From Paragonimus westermani (taxonomy: Eukaryota > Platyhelminthes > Trematoda > Plagiorchiida > Troglotrematidae), in contig QNGE01000899.1 of assembly GCA_008508345.1 (NCBI GenBank), positions 35,747 to 99,746 on the forward strand: a stretch of 64,000 bases of DNA. The letters run 5' to 3'. Below the pieces are notes generated by a model that was given only the letters and a program-made list of their open reading frames with translations, did not search any database and had not been told where the DNA came from. A program made the translations under genes and the position numbers. Numbering within the stretch: position 1 is the first letter of the stretch; each line of letters opens with the position of its first letter. Shown here one piece after another: positions 38,705 through 49,629 of this stretch.

Positions 38705-38785
38705 AAATCTCTATTACAACCGACCAGTAATGCGTATCCTCTTCTGGACAGGATTTGGTACTTTAACTGTTGTAGTTAAGAAACA
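38705..38785 (-). mobile_element. tRNA-derived SINE, family A, partial copy 2
   Basis: On the minus strand, AAATCCTGTCCAGAAGAGG is followed by ATACGCATTACTGGTCGGTT and TAATAGAG. This aligns with the B-box end and tail of the copy at 7970-8135 (GAGGATATGCACTACTGAC, then GGTTCTAATAAGAG). The tRNA-like A-box half is not recognisable, so the copy is truncated or diverged at its head. Confidence 0.5.
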
Positions 38786-41368
38786 ATAGCATGTCAACCA
38801 CAACAGCAGTTACCTGCAAAGCTGGCATTAATTTGCCACAATAGGGCAGAAAAGAACTGCCTTTTCACTCCGACTTTGTCTGTAAACAAAAGTCTGCTCT
38901 CTTCTGACAAGAAGTCAAATTAATTGCTTAAATCATTTTTGTCGAACCGGTGTGGGGCAATAGATATGATGTTCACTCATGTGTTACATTAAGAAGTACG
39001 TTAGTTTGCGTAAAAATACATTCCTCAGAAAAAACTAACACTAATCGACATTGGCCATCTACGTCTCTGACACCAAAAATCAGGTGCACGTAAACTTGGG
39101 GCAATCTGACAGTTGAGTCTCCCCTCTATCCAATTCGAGTTGGCTAATTCTTGTTAATTGTTCCTGTTTTTTTTTCATTGTAACAATACAAGTTTGGCGT
39201 TGCACAAGTTGTGAATTAGACTTCATCTTAAATTTTTCACTATGTGTAATCTATGTAACACAGGCAATCGTAGTGTGTGAATTTGTTAACAACGTTGCCG
39301 TCTTAAGTGATGGTGGTGATAAGCAAACTCACTGAATTGTTGGACATTGAAAGAGAGACTCCGCATCACGTTTGGGAAAGCTGTGTGAAGGCGTGAATTG
39401 ATTCTGCACAAATGGTCACCTACAGTTGGATTGATATTTACATGTGCAGGCATGCCCTCATAAATCATAGACACGAACAGTTTCGACAACAAATAGGGGT
39501 CAACTGTTACCGAGGTGTTGTATTTGGACATACGGTGTGACAGTAGGTTAGATATGATCTCCCAGTGCCCTCAATCCATCATCCATTATGCCTTTGTTTA
39601 CATCTGACGAACATGCTGAAGGTGATAAACAGAGATGGTGATGAACAAGGCCAATTTTATCAGGAGAAGGCTAGAAAGTGTCTATTGGAAAACAAAATGT
39701 TGCGGTTGGAGTGGTCATCAAGATTTGTACAGTTGGTCACAACATTGATATCCAGATCAACTGTATTTGCTGAAACAGCACGTTTCATGATCTATAGCTC
39801 AACTCTTGCTGCGCGATCCTTCCAGTCAGTTAGATTACAGTTCACATGTCTCGCGTCAGTGAATATTTTTATTTCCAAATTTGCCTCGTCACTGAGAAGC
39901 CAAAAAAGAAATAGGATGACAAAATATTCCACAAGAATTCTGATTGGAAGCAACCTGCTTGCCACATGAGCTCTTCCCAACACAAGCTTCCTAAAGGAAT
40001 CGGTTTAGCAAACTACCCGAACACACTGCCGTAATCTTAGTCAGACTCGCTGGGACGGGTGTGTATACGTATTAACGATCAGTTTACCCGGCTTGTTCGT
40101 TCCAATGTTTTAGCCGCCGAATTGTTCGAATGAAAACAGCTGGCTGCTAACAAACTAGAGAGCGTTGGATATACAATGCAGGGTTGAGATACATTGAACA
40201 TCAAGTGAATACAATTCGAACGAGTAAAAACAAGATGTGTTTCTACAATGAATTGTGCTGTCACGAGAATTTTTTGGCTAAACGACGGGTAATAAAATAC
40301 CATGTTTATCAACGAAGCAGATTTGTGACTCACTGGAAGACCGAGGCCCAACAAGTCCTTCCATAGGACCTGAGGCAAGGTATGTTATGCTTTCTGATTC
40401 ACCCCACTATTTGTGAAAAGCGGCGTCATTTCATCTAGGTGTGCTACCAACGCACTAATTGGCGTGTGACACTTCTCACTCTTGCGACCTCGTTTTTCTG
40501 GTCACCCTGTTCCGTTTCCGCTTGTTCCCTGAGGGCCGTTGAACAATCCCTTAAAACTTGTACTACCATAACCGGCACTCAAATCTGCTTAGAGGAAACC
40601 ACCTAACCACCAACAAGCTTAGTTTTGTACACTGCAATTAAACCGTGGATAGTGTGTAGGAATTAATGGATACTTTTAGCGAGGATTGACTATATCATCA
40701 GGAAATACGTTTGCTTATTTCATTACGCAAACTTGTTGACCTTCTTGTTCCGATTGGACGAAGTCAAATTATTGCATCATTGTGTACGGATCACAAATTT
40801 ACTATAACAAACAATATTTGTCTCCACATTTCAAACAAAGTTGCTTGAACCTTCTAACTAACTCGATTTTTCAGTTGCCGTTAGAGAAGTGTTGGCAGGT
40901 CAACATTACCGTCAAGCAATAGAAAGGAGAGAGAGAGAGTACTACTAGTGTGTAACCCTCTTGTTCACAAGAAAGGTCATAAATGTTTTTATTTTTCCTG
41001 AAAAGGCATTGTTTTGGATGTAGTGAAATAACACGTTGCGAATTGATCCCAGAGGTTGCAATGCATCCATAATGTATGACTTTTGAATTCCTCTACCGTC
41101 ACCAGCATGTTTCATCCAGATATTCTTGTACACATAGTGTATGGCGTACATCTGCGCCACCTTGATGAAACCAGACGTAATTAAACGTTCTCAGTGAGTC
41201 CATTGCTGAAATACTATTCTGCCACAAAGCGGGGAGTTAATAATGCACTAAATTCCAAACGATCATGCAAATGTAGGTGATATCTGTAACGTTTTCAAAA
41301 CATTGACCCCGTTTGAACCATTTGAGTTAAATAATCAGAAGACACAGGTTACGATATGAATTCGCTTC
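38786..41368. other. No recognised gene
   Basis: Contains a 134-codon + strand ORF (39565-39969) and an 81-codon minus ORF (39286-39531). Neither shows a family motif or splice context I can defend. Open frames of this length are expected a few times per window at this base composition. A (GA)n run sits at 40927-40939. Confidence 0.4.
40927..40939. repeat. Short (GA)n microsatellite
   Basis: Six and a half GA units after GAAAG. Simple repeat only. Confidence 0.8.
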
Positions 41369-42360
41369 TCACACTCTCGACAGTCGTAAACGTGTGAATG
41401 GCAGGAAAACAAAACCAACAAGACAAATGAAATGATTTGAAGTACAAATCAGGTTGGATCGTGATTGGTACTTACGGCTAAACCCACGGTAAACAAGGCT
41501 TGACACTTTTTCGTGTACACCTAGCACCAACTGTCGACGGCTGATCAGCAATACTTCCATGTTCTTAAGAATCTGTGAGCTCTGAGCGTTCATCAAGACC
41601 TTAAACGAAGGTGCGATATTTACATTATGACCTGTAGTATATAGGTGCCTTAGAATGGACGAAACGGCGTCTCATCAGTGCAACTGTCAACCAGCTTGGG
41701 ATGTGCTCGTTGGCCCTGGTTTCAATCAACCTTACTGTACTGCCATTGTATGTGTTTCCGCAACTGCAGGAAAACTGATGGATAAAATGACTGGCAGAAA
41801 ACGTAGGGATTTGCTTTTTGATTGGCACTAGAGGTAACCTAGTGGTTTGTAAGGGCAGAAGTAAGTCTACTTCATTCCTGATATCTTTAGCACAAAGGGT
41901 TCAATACAACACTGTTGGTTCAGCTTGTAATCTATTTTCAGAGCACATTCTTGATGCTGTATAGAACACTGTATTTGTTAATGACCTTTGGTATGTAACG
42001 ACAGCAAAACTCAAGAGGTTCCTGTATTGTCCCGTTCATGTTGATTTACGGCACACTGAAAGTTCAGCAGATCCATTTGAACGGCGTCTAATCAGGATTT
42101 CCAAGAAGAGCAAACTGCTTTCCCTTTGGTTCTCAACCGTAAGTGAGAAATTTAGGTAGAGTGAGTTAAAAACTTGAAATGTTCTTTCTGCTTGTTGCTT
42201 GTCTTGTCCAATCAAGAACATGACATCGACACACCATTTGTAAAGATTCCGTTCGCCCACAACTGGAAATAATGCCTGCTCGAATTTGGCCATGAATACT
42301 TCAAATAAAAAAGGACTGAGTGGGTTCTCCATGGCTACGCCATCTATCTGTTGAAAGTCC
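41369..42360 (-). mobile_element. Penelope-like element relic: reverse transcriptase plus GIY-YIG endonuclease (minus strand)
   Basis: Read from 42360 downwards. The first block is DFQQIDGVAMENPLSPFL, the RT block usually seen as QIDGVAMG(S/N)PLSP, followed by EVFMAKFEQ. The catalytic Y-V-D-D box appears as WCVDVMFLIG, so the second Asp is lost. LLFLEILIRRR-x-NGSAELSV follows, matching the LPFLD-x-x-I block. The linker (42035-41829) is broken by stops but still shows SRMCSENRLQAE. The GIY-YIG part begins FSCSCGNTYNGST (41780 region), with the CxCG-x-(T/S)Y-x-G signature and Tyr-Ile-Gly changed to Tyr-Asn-Gly, then R-x-NEHIPSWL. After a frameshift come APSFKVLMNAQ, ILKNMEVLLI and VLGVHEKVSSLV. 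This is the recognised order of a Penelope-like protein. Missing catalytic residues and frameshifts show it is dead. The N-terminal half is absent, cut at about 42360 where an oppositely oriented copy starts. Confidence 0.85.
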
Positions 42361-42840
42361 CTACCCGTACAATGTTTTACAGAGCGTTGAGAATGTACTC
42401 TGGGAATAGATTACAAGCTGAACAAAGTGTATGATGGGGGTTACTAGTGTGCGAGCTTGCGTTTTATGAGTGAATCTGTTTGAACGGGACACTGCTTCAT
42501 CACTAACCAATATCGACAATATATCTCCTTCTGATAGATGCCGCATATGAAAGGATCGTTGTATATCCACACATAAAAATGGAAACCGGTGTGATCATGT
42601 CTTTCTGATATAACTTTTACTTAAATTACAACTTTTCTTGTGTAAATTGGACTTCTTTCTGCTATCTTATCAGGCATGCCAATGGATGTCTTTTTTTGGG
42701 GGGGGGCGACTTTTGCACTTTGCAGGTCATCAATGGTGCATCTACTGTTTTGTGCGGTCGATAAGTTCTTCGCAGGTCACGAGTGCGGCATGTTGTGAAA
42801 AAAGTTTTTCCTTGGTTCTGAAATGGATTTATCTGTAACC
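42361..42840 (+). mobile_element. Second Penelope-like fragment in opposite orientation (linker towards GIY-YIG)
   Basis: On the + strand 42374 onwards reads FYRALRMYSGNRLQAEQS. This matches SRMCSENRLQAE in the linker of the minus-strand element. At DNA level + strand 42371-42426 is closely similar to the reverse complement of 41918-41975 (both carry the complement of CAGCTTGTAATCTATT), forming an inverted repeat. Further on, VVYPHIKMETG, a hydrophobic KLDFFLLSYQA and a GRLLHFA-x-x-x-WCIYCF stretch (to about 42770) resemble the region leading into the Cys-rich start of the GIY-YIG domain, but diverge strongly. The CxCG motif itself is not seen. The core match is solid; the right boundary is a guess. 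Confidence 0.55.
42691..42706. repeat. T7-G9 homopolymer junction
   Basis: Seven T followed by nine G. Length is likely unstable and prone to sequencing error. It sits inside the Penelope-like fragment and may account for one of its frame breaks. Confidence 0.8.
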
Positions 42841-45800
42841 GGCCACTTGTCCACGTGATTTTTCTGTAACTAGCAAGTGGGCCTCTCTAAACTTTCAACA
42901 CGTGGCATAAACAAAACAATCCCAATTCATTTGTCAAGTCCCCGACACACTCGCGTCCTAATCGCCATCTACTGCTACCGCTGGATAAAGCCAACTGAAC
43001 GAAGCCTGATTTAGCATAGTTCAAAATGATCGCAACTCCACGCAATCATACACAAACAGCCCGTCACCTGAGTGCCCTAAGAAGCATTTAACTTCGTAAA
43101 AAAAATATTGATCCCAAAGCAAGATCGACAGTATTTGTACTGACAGCCTGTGCGTTCTCAGAGAGGTCAGTTAGTGAAAAGGTCACAGTCATCGTAGACA
43201 GTGTATTACGCCCTAAAACCAATTCATTCCCATTAGTATGCGCGTGTGTCAACATGTCGTTCTAGGCTGTAGTTACCTAGGTGACAAAATTCTGTATAAT
43301 GTAAACTGATGAATTATCCTCTGTTGCAGAGATCATTTCTGGAGATTTTCATCGATTTTTTATGTAAATGGACAAGATTAGACACCCAGCGAGTAATAAC
43401 TTAGTGTTGGGGGTGCATTTTATCAGTATGCTTAGGGCGTTTGCATGTATATGCATTAAAGCCATATGACAGGATGTAGCTACGTAGGAAACGAGTCACA
43501 AAAGCGTGTAGATAAATGTTCTGTTCACAATTCATGCAATGCACTAATATAAACAGTTGCATGAATGAATCAGAGATGTGTAACAGACTAAACAATCAAA
43601 CGCGTATGGACCCAACTAGGGTGCATAACCCTTGTTACAAAGAGGGATATCATTTCAATATATGAAACATCTAACAGTGAAATTTAGTTAGCGGTAAACG
43701 CAAAGGTTATAAGAAAACGTTATTTGTCTTTACAATGTGACGACAATGATGGAGTTTTAGCCAGTTTATTCCATTTACCTGCCTGGCTTGTGGACAGGCG
43801 CACATAGATAGCTCATTCAATAGACTGCGAGTCGATTTCACATTTTTCATTTATTACCCGTAGTTTCTTCCAGTTCTTCTCATCACCTCAAACAATGAAG
43901 GCATCCAGGACAGAATTTCTTCAGTGGTTATGTTCGTCGTATTGGTGACAAAGCTACTCTTTCCGATCCAACTGATGGCCTACCGTTAATGTGCGTTTTT
44001 GCAAGCAGCACGCAGTAGTCTATGCTGACTAACATTATCTCACTATGCTCTAGGACAAAATGAGCAACATATCACCACGTGACTAATTCATTGTTAGCCT
44101 GTTTTCGTCTTCATGGTTCAAACTTCCCATGACAATATTAGAGGTTCAACAACTGTATGAGCCACGTTTCGTGTTTTTTCGGATCGGGAGCACGTCATAA
44201 CTATGAGAATAGTGAAACATTTATTTGGCTGAAATGTCTTCCAATGTAAAATCCGTAAAGATTTTACGATACGCTCGAAGAAAGAGTAAGTCTCACAAAT
44301 TCTACTGTCGTAACTAAATATACGTATGAAACCTTGGTTTCACCATGTTTCCGAAATGAAATCGAATCCGTTAATAAGCGGTTCACTGATATTAAATATT
44401 CTGTTATCTGATGAACACTACAACAACCTGAACCAGTACGCTTATTTTCTGCTTGGTAAAACCAAACAGTGGCTGGTTGGGTAATATTTCTTCAATTCTT
44501 TGTTCGGGATAACATTGCTTATGTAAACACCTAATGGAAGAAACGTAGCAGTTATCGCACGTTGCTGTTTTCGCAATGGTTGCCTAGTAACATACTAGTC
44601 AGACAGCGTTCGCTCACGTCAAGTAACCGAGACGAACAGTCATATCGATACAGGTGGTTAAACACTGAAAGTAATATGACCGATCAAATGCGATTGGGTT
44701 TCGAGAGATAAAATCAGTGTGCGACTTATTCTGTGATCTGGATCGGTCGTGAGCAAAAACTTGCAATTCACTCATGGGCAAAGTTAGTATTGTGGAAATG
44801 TGCGGATGCCAAATTTTGATGCCCACTTTGCACTACGTTTTTTATCCAGGTTATAGTATCGTATTTTAAGAGTGAAAGGAACCTCCCTGTGAATCATTCG
44901 GGATAGTGGCATGTTTATATTGGTAACTAATGTTATCGGGACGGGTTAAGGAAGAAGTGGTGGCCGCTGTTCATTGGCAGCAATCTGCAGTTACGGTTAA
45001 GGTTACAGTAATGTGATTCTAAAACAGCGATTCCTTTGAAGATGTTTCAGATGTACCGGTTAATATAGTAAAGGTCAGGGCGTGTTGAAGAACACACGTT
45101 TGCTAAAATTCACCTTCATACGGATGCAATTATATAAAATAGGAATAGAATTAAGTCGAGATGTCTGCGGGACTTATTGAAGAGAAACTTGCTTACTGGT
45201 CAGTCCGCCGGTGATGATCTGATCGACCTACTACGTTCACTCGTCTGTTCGTCTAGATTGGCAACCGATCAAGCGGATTTGAAGCCAGAGTAGGCACAAT
45301 CCCAAAAGGAACCGTTCTTAAGAATATAATACTAAGTCAAGTAGCCTGATTCCGATAGTCCTGAAGGGGATACCTGTTATACAGTGGATCACTTGAATAG
45401 ATTATCAGTGTTCACCTGATACCACTTTAAGCAGGATGAGTCAGCATGGAATTTTCTTTTGACGATCGAAAACGTACTGTATGCCAAATATCTGATTCAA
45501 AAACTTTTTTTGTGTTTCCGTCAGCTAAAGTTTAATAATGGTTTAAGTAAGTGAGATAAATTTGTATATCAAGTTTTGTCTTCCGACAGTTGTATTAAAT
45601 GACTACAGGGCATTTAACATTTCGGATTATGAGGTAACTAGGTTAATAACTTAAGTTGATTCCTTAGACCAATACAATTGTTTGCGTTCACTATTCTATA
45701 AAAAAGGATGTGTCCATGGGTCGAACTTTATTTTGGAATCATGTTATACTTTTTACTTACTGTTGGGATGGATACACACAGTACAACTCGGATTGCTGTC

Positions 45801-46043
45801 TTATGCTAAATACGGTCGAAAGGGCCCGAATTGGTACTTACGTTGTTTCACGATGCTCACTTTCTGGCAATTTGAAGAATGATAATTATATAACACTGAA
45901 ACTTCACTTTCGGACTTGCTCTTAACTTTATTTTATTCCTCCTCCATCTCTTAGGAAATTTCATTTTCCTATACCCACATTTTGACTGAATTGACGGTAT
46001 TGCATTTTCTGATGTGAAATGTATTTTGATGTTTTTCTTCCAG
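42841..46043. other. No recognised gene
   Basis: AT-rich with short ORFs only. Overlapping open frames at 45682-45925 (66 and 71 codons, the former hydrophobic) precede the exon-like block at 46044, but neither ends in a donor that would join it in frame. Confidence 0.4.
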
Positions 46044-46179
46044 ATACTACGGTGAACAGACAGCTTCAAAATTTAAAGTTGATCTCCTCCACAACCAACG
46101 TTATCTGGATCGTGGCTTGTCATCATCCGACATATTCCAAAATGAGCCAAACCCACAACACAATTCACTGAAACCAAAA
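46044..46179 (+). CDS. Putative coding exon, product unknown
   Basis: A strong acceptor (GTTTTTCTTCCAG ending at 46043) is followed by one base and an open frame starting TAC TAC GGT GAA CAG. The donor AAA|GTAAGG is at 46180. Entry would be phase 2 (an AGA Arg codon if the previous exon ends in AG) and exit phase 0. The peptide includes YYGEQTASKFKVDLLHNQR, then YLDRGLSSSDIFQNEPNPQ, and looks like soluble, charged, protein-like sequence. If the donor is not used the frame runs on to TAA at 46225-46227, so it could instead be a last exon. It has no in-frame ATG and is invisible to an ATG-based ORF search. I do not recognise the family. Confidence 0.42.
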
Positions 46180-47409
46180 GTAAGGCAGAATACTAGATCT
46201 TATCCACAGAAAGAAGGGTTCTATTAACCAGAATCTGTATTACAATCTAATAAGTCAATACTGTAATTGGAGAACAGGTGTGCGTACTTGAACAGGACAA
46301 ACAATAGCGTATTTACGGAGAACACACGCACTTGAGGTATTCCTTGCAAGCAAGTGAACCGAGTGGCAATCACCGTAGAGTCACACGGCTGTTACAGTCT
46401 GAATCACATAGGCACCACACAAGCCGGCAATTAAGTCCATGAGGTGTGGTTAAGTGTTGGCGTGGTGGTTCTGAAATTTAACAATTAAACAAAGTAACAT
46501 GAATTGTTATCCTTAGCTGATGCATTTCGTTTTCTTGACTGACTGTAATGAAGGTTGCTGGATGTTTCGCGAGCAATTTATTACAGCTAACAATCCGAAA
46601 CTTAGTCATAACTGGTGGGTTAGTAAACGTTGCCGAATGAAGGCATTTTCAAAAACTTCTCAGTTGCTCGCGTGAACGCGGCAGTCGGATTACTCAGCGT
46701 TACTCAACATCATCAAACTTCCGTTTTTCTCGTGATCTGGTATCAGGCCGGAAACAAGCTGAACTATTGACAGGGTGATGGGACTAGTTTTGTCATGTTA
46801 ATTATGCAGACGACGACCATTCGCGTCGATAAACAGCTCTATTAATAAGACGGAAAACAATTCCATCAAAATACCTTCGGAAGCTCTAGGTCAGAAATGA
46901 CATGGTAGTTAAGGCTTAAATTACCATGAATTCCGTAAAATGGAATCGAGCAAATAATTATTACGGTGAATTGAAGAATTCTATTGCTATTCGCATTGCC
47001 AAATCCAATCAGAATCATTGAAGCAGGGAGCGCACTGCGATGTTGTCTTTTGTATTTGTGTAATGAGTATTCATTGCAAAATACTGTCCATTCTGATAGT
47101 ATGCTACATTTACTCTGGCGCGTGTGTAATAATTTACATAATAGATTGTATTTGGTGTGTTTACTAACAACCACATTCAGTCGAACTAATGTCTTCCATC
47201 TGCTCTTAATCCACTTGTCTGAATCCAATTCAGCTGTACGATCGGAAGGTGCATCAGCAACTAGCATTCTTATGGTATTCTAAAGCGTGATTATTGTAAC
47301 ATTGCACGCAGTTTACCCTCAGTTTAAATCAGAACTTTTCAATATGGTCCTAGGCATGATTTGTCGAAAGCTTTTCCGATTTACATGGATTGAACGTCAC
47401 CCATAACAG
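46180..47409. other. No recognised gene
   Basis: Overlapping ORFs on opposite strands at 46866-47283 (133 codons minus, 99 codons plus) shadow each other. Neither has a recognisable motif, so they are not called as genes. Confidence 0.4.
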
Positions 47410-47600
47410 ATCACAGCTGTCGCATTCCCATGGAACTGCCAATCTGCTCCTTTCGAAAAGGGGTAATGGACTCAAGTTTCGGTCTCAACAGAGCCCGCCA
47501 GTAGTGCTTATTCTCTGCCATGACCAGGATTACAAATCCAGCCACGCTGTCATGAAGCAACTGTGTTGACCCCTGATTCAGTGGTCCAACATTAGACAAC
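47410..47600 (-). mobile_element. tRNA-derived SINE, family A, copy 3
   Basis: On the minus strand the degenerate B box and downstream tail read GGATTTGTAATCCTGGTCAT, then GAATAAGCACTACTGGCGGG, then a run ending TCGAAAGGAGCAGATTGGCA. Each segment aligns in order with the copy at 7970-8135 (AATCCCAGCCGTGG, ATATGCACTACTGAC, TTGAAAGAGGCAGACTGG). The A-box region is more decayed than in copy 1. Copies 1 and 3 align over about 130 bases with many substitutions, so insertion was ancient. Confidence 0.6.
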
Positions 47601-48317
47601 CGAATTATCACACGAACACTCTCAATCACTCTCGCCTATGATTAATTATCCAGTTAATCGATAAAAGAAAGTGAACAGTTGAGTTTTCTGTAACACGTTT
47701 GTGAGGACAGTAGCAAGGCGATTCGATGAGGATCATCCAGTATAGCAGAGCTGCAACCATTGTCCAAAACCAAGTGGAGATATTGCAAACAGCCCATGAA
47801 AACCCAGTGTCTGAACAGTGCAGTCAGAAAAGGATTGTGTATAAAGTAAGACAAATTTCGATGAAAACAAAGTAGAGTTGGATTAAACAAGTCAATTTAA
47901 GCCATACCAGAAAATCATCATGTACACAGAGAAGACGGTTTGTCACTTCGGCGATTGAGCTAGTAGATCCGTGCATTGCTGCAGCGCTATCTTTGACAAC
48001 TCACCTGGTATTACAGCCTAGACCGATTCTAATTGAGACACTGGTTGTTCATTCCGTCCAGCTTCATTGCATCAATCATTGGAATATTCTCGATCTACTT
48101 TGAAGTTGGCAGAAGAGATCACATAATATTTATATCTACCGTGTCAAAATACTCAACCATATAGGGCGGCCATTAAAAATCAAATATAAGGTTGGCTCAT
48201 GCATAATTAAAGGACGTTTGAGTCACTTTTCGCTCACTCTGAGCTACTTTAGAGTTTGTGAAAGCAAAATAACTTACCATTTCAAAATTATCCTTATATC
48301 ACTGGTGAATAGTGTGG
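47601..48317. other. No recognised feature
   Basis: AT-rich spacer between two SINE families. The ORF at 47654-47890 (minus) shows no family motif. Confidence 0.4.
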
Positions 48318-48439
48318 CAGATTTAGGATTTTAGATGAGACCCAACTGTGAAAAGTCAGGGCTTCGGCTGGATTCGAATCAGCGACAGACACACCATGCC
48401 TCAAAGCGGCAGGCGCTCTACCAGCTGAGCTACGAAGCC
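48318..48439 (-). mobile_element. tRNA-derived SINE, family B, full tRNA head
   Basis: Positions 48439 down to 48360 on the minus strand form an 80-nt tRNA-like unit. The acceptor stem GGCTTCG pairs perfectly with CGAAGCC. The D arm is GCTC-AGCTGGTA-GAGC, containing the A box TAGCTCAGCTGG. The T arm is GCTGA-TTCGAAT-CCAGC, containing a B box. The anticodon arm is irregular (the best 4-bp stem is TGCC with GGCA around GCTTTGA, lacking T33) and the variable region is long, so this is not a working tRNA. A non-tRNA tail follows (48359-48318): CTGACTTTTCACAGTTGGGT, then CATCTAAAATCCTAAATCTG. The same tail follows a second B box at 48521-48590 on the opposite strand, which makes this a SINE rather than a lone tRNA pseudogene. 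Confidence 0.75.
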
Positions 48440-48520
48440 ACACCAGGAGCTCGGAAATTTCACATTTGGACTTTGTTACCTTGACGTTCCGCTGTTTCAT
48501 ATGGAATCCACCAAATGATT

Positions 48521-48590
48521 CTGTCTGTCGCTGGTTCGAATCCAGCCGAAGCGCTGACTTTTCACAGTTGGGTCTTATCTAATATCCTAA
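48521..48590 (+). mobile_element. tRNA-derived SINE, family B, 5'-truncated copy
   Basis: CTGTCTGTCGCTGGTTCGAA carries a perfect B box (GGTTCGAATCC), followed by CAGCCGAAGCGCTGACTTTT and CACAGTTGGGTCTTATCTAA. It matches the 3' half and tail of the copy at 48318-48439 with few differences but lies on the other strand, about 80 bases away. The A-box half is missing. Together the two copies form a long inverted repeat. Confidence 0.72.
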
Positions 48591-49629
48591 TATCAGTCAG
48601 TACGCAAGTGGATATTATCAATTTAGTGACTCATTTTCGCGGCTAGAAACGTATACTGTGAAACAAAACGCACACAAACATGAACCAGACGTGGGAATGG
48701 CACAGCAGCTTCTCGTCTCACATTTTTAGGCACTCTACCTTCACACACACTCATTAAGTGTAAATGAAGCTGTTGTTTTTTACTGAACAGTATTCAGTAA
48801 GTCTGTCAAAAATTCACTCAGTTCAGCGCTGATTCGTCGAGCTCGGTAATCTGACCCACAATATCCTGAAGTTGATAATCAACTGGAGTGTCTATGTCGA
48901 ACTGGCAAGCCACGATTTTACTACAGTACGCTTTATGAAGTGTAAGCGCGGAAGCTCAAGGATGTGCGATTCAACGATAGTGTGTTTATTCAGACCTCAC
49001 ACAGCTGTTGTAGTTCACTTCATGCAAGGGTGGCTATTAGATCAACCAGCAGAGGAAAACCGATCCTTCTGGAGCACACTGCCGACGGTTTTAGCTAAAA
49101 TGTTGAGCCGTAATAATATCCGATACAAACACGATCTGTTCAGAATTGTCAAACATCTGGAGACAAAAAAGCTCTGACCGACTTGTAGATTAACTTACTG
49201 GTAGATTGAATCATCTATCTTGGAGACATACGTGCTGTTTTGATCCGGCAGGTAATGCCGACTAACGACTCGGTCCTTACAGGTTCAGACTCGTCAGACT
49301 GGCCGAAGGAACCAGACAAGGGGGAATCAGGCCGTTTGTCAACTGTACCAAACTGTTGTGTCCTGGTTAGGCTTGACGTTTGTTCTTGCCTGATCTGGTA
49401 TGGTGTATGTGACTTGTTTTCAGTGTAGTAGTGGATGAGCACTTTGACTTTGTAGGTGTGTGCCTGTCCAACCTTGTTGTAGCAACCGCAATCTGTTTGT
49501 CGTTGCTGTCCCGTGCCGTTGTGTTTGTAAGCCTTCCGCTGTCTTGCAGTAAAGGCTGTTGAGTTGAGGACTGGCTGAGGGTCCCCATCGCTCTTCAGCC
49601 TAGATGTGAGTTTGCTGGCAATATACCAA
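48591..49629. other. No recognised gene; GC-richer patch at 49230-49630
   Basis: The right part is noticeably richer in G and C than its surroundings and keeps long frames open on both strands (a 140-codon minus ORF and a 62-codon plus ORF with SDSSDWPKEPDKGES). It immediately precedes the LINE relic in the + direction and may be its diverged upstream part, but no RT motif could be read. Confidence 0.4.

Noticed and set aside
39565..39969. 134-codon + strand ORF as a gene
   Set aside because: No recognisable motif. The opposite strand is also open over part of it, and there are no convincing splice or start signals.
41655..41690. CTGATGAG on one strand and GGACGAAAC on the other within the Penelope-like element
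   Set aside because: The two core halves lie on opposite strands and cannot form one ribozyme. The segment is explained as coding sequence of the GIY-YIG region.
46866..47267. 133-codon minus-strand ORF as a gene
   Set aside because: It is matched by a 99-codon ORF on the opposite strand over the same bases, and neither shows a recognisable family or coding-like third positions.
48360..48439. Functional tRNA gene on the minus strand
   Set aside because: Acceptor, D and T arms are good, but the anticodon arm lacks T33 and a 5-bp stem, the variable region is too long, and the unit carries a SINE tail repeated nearby.
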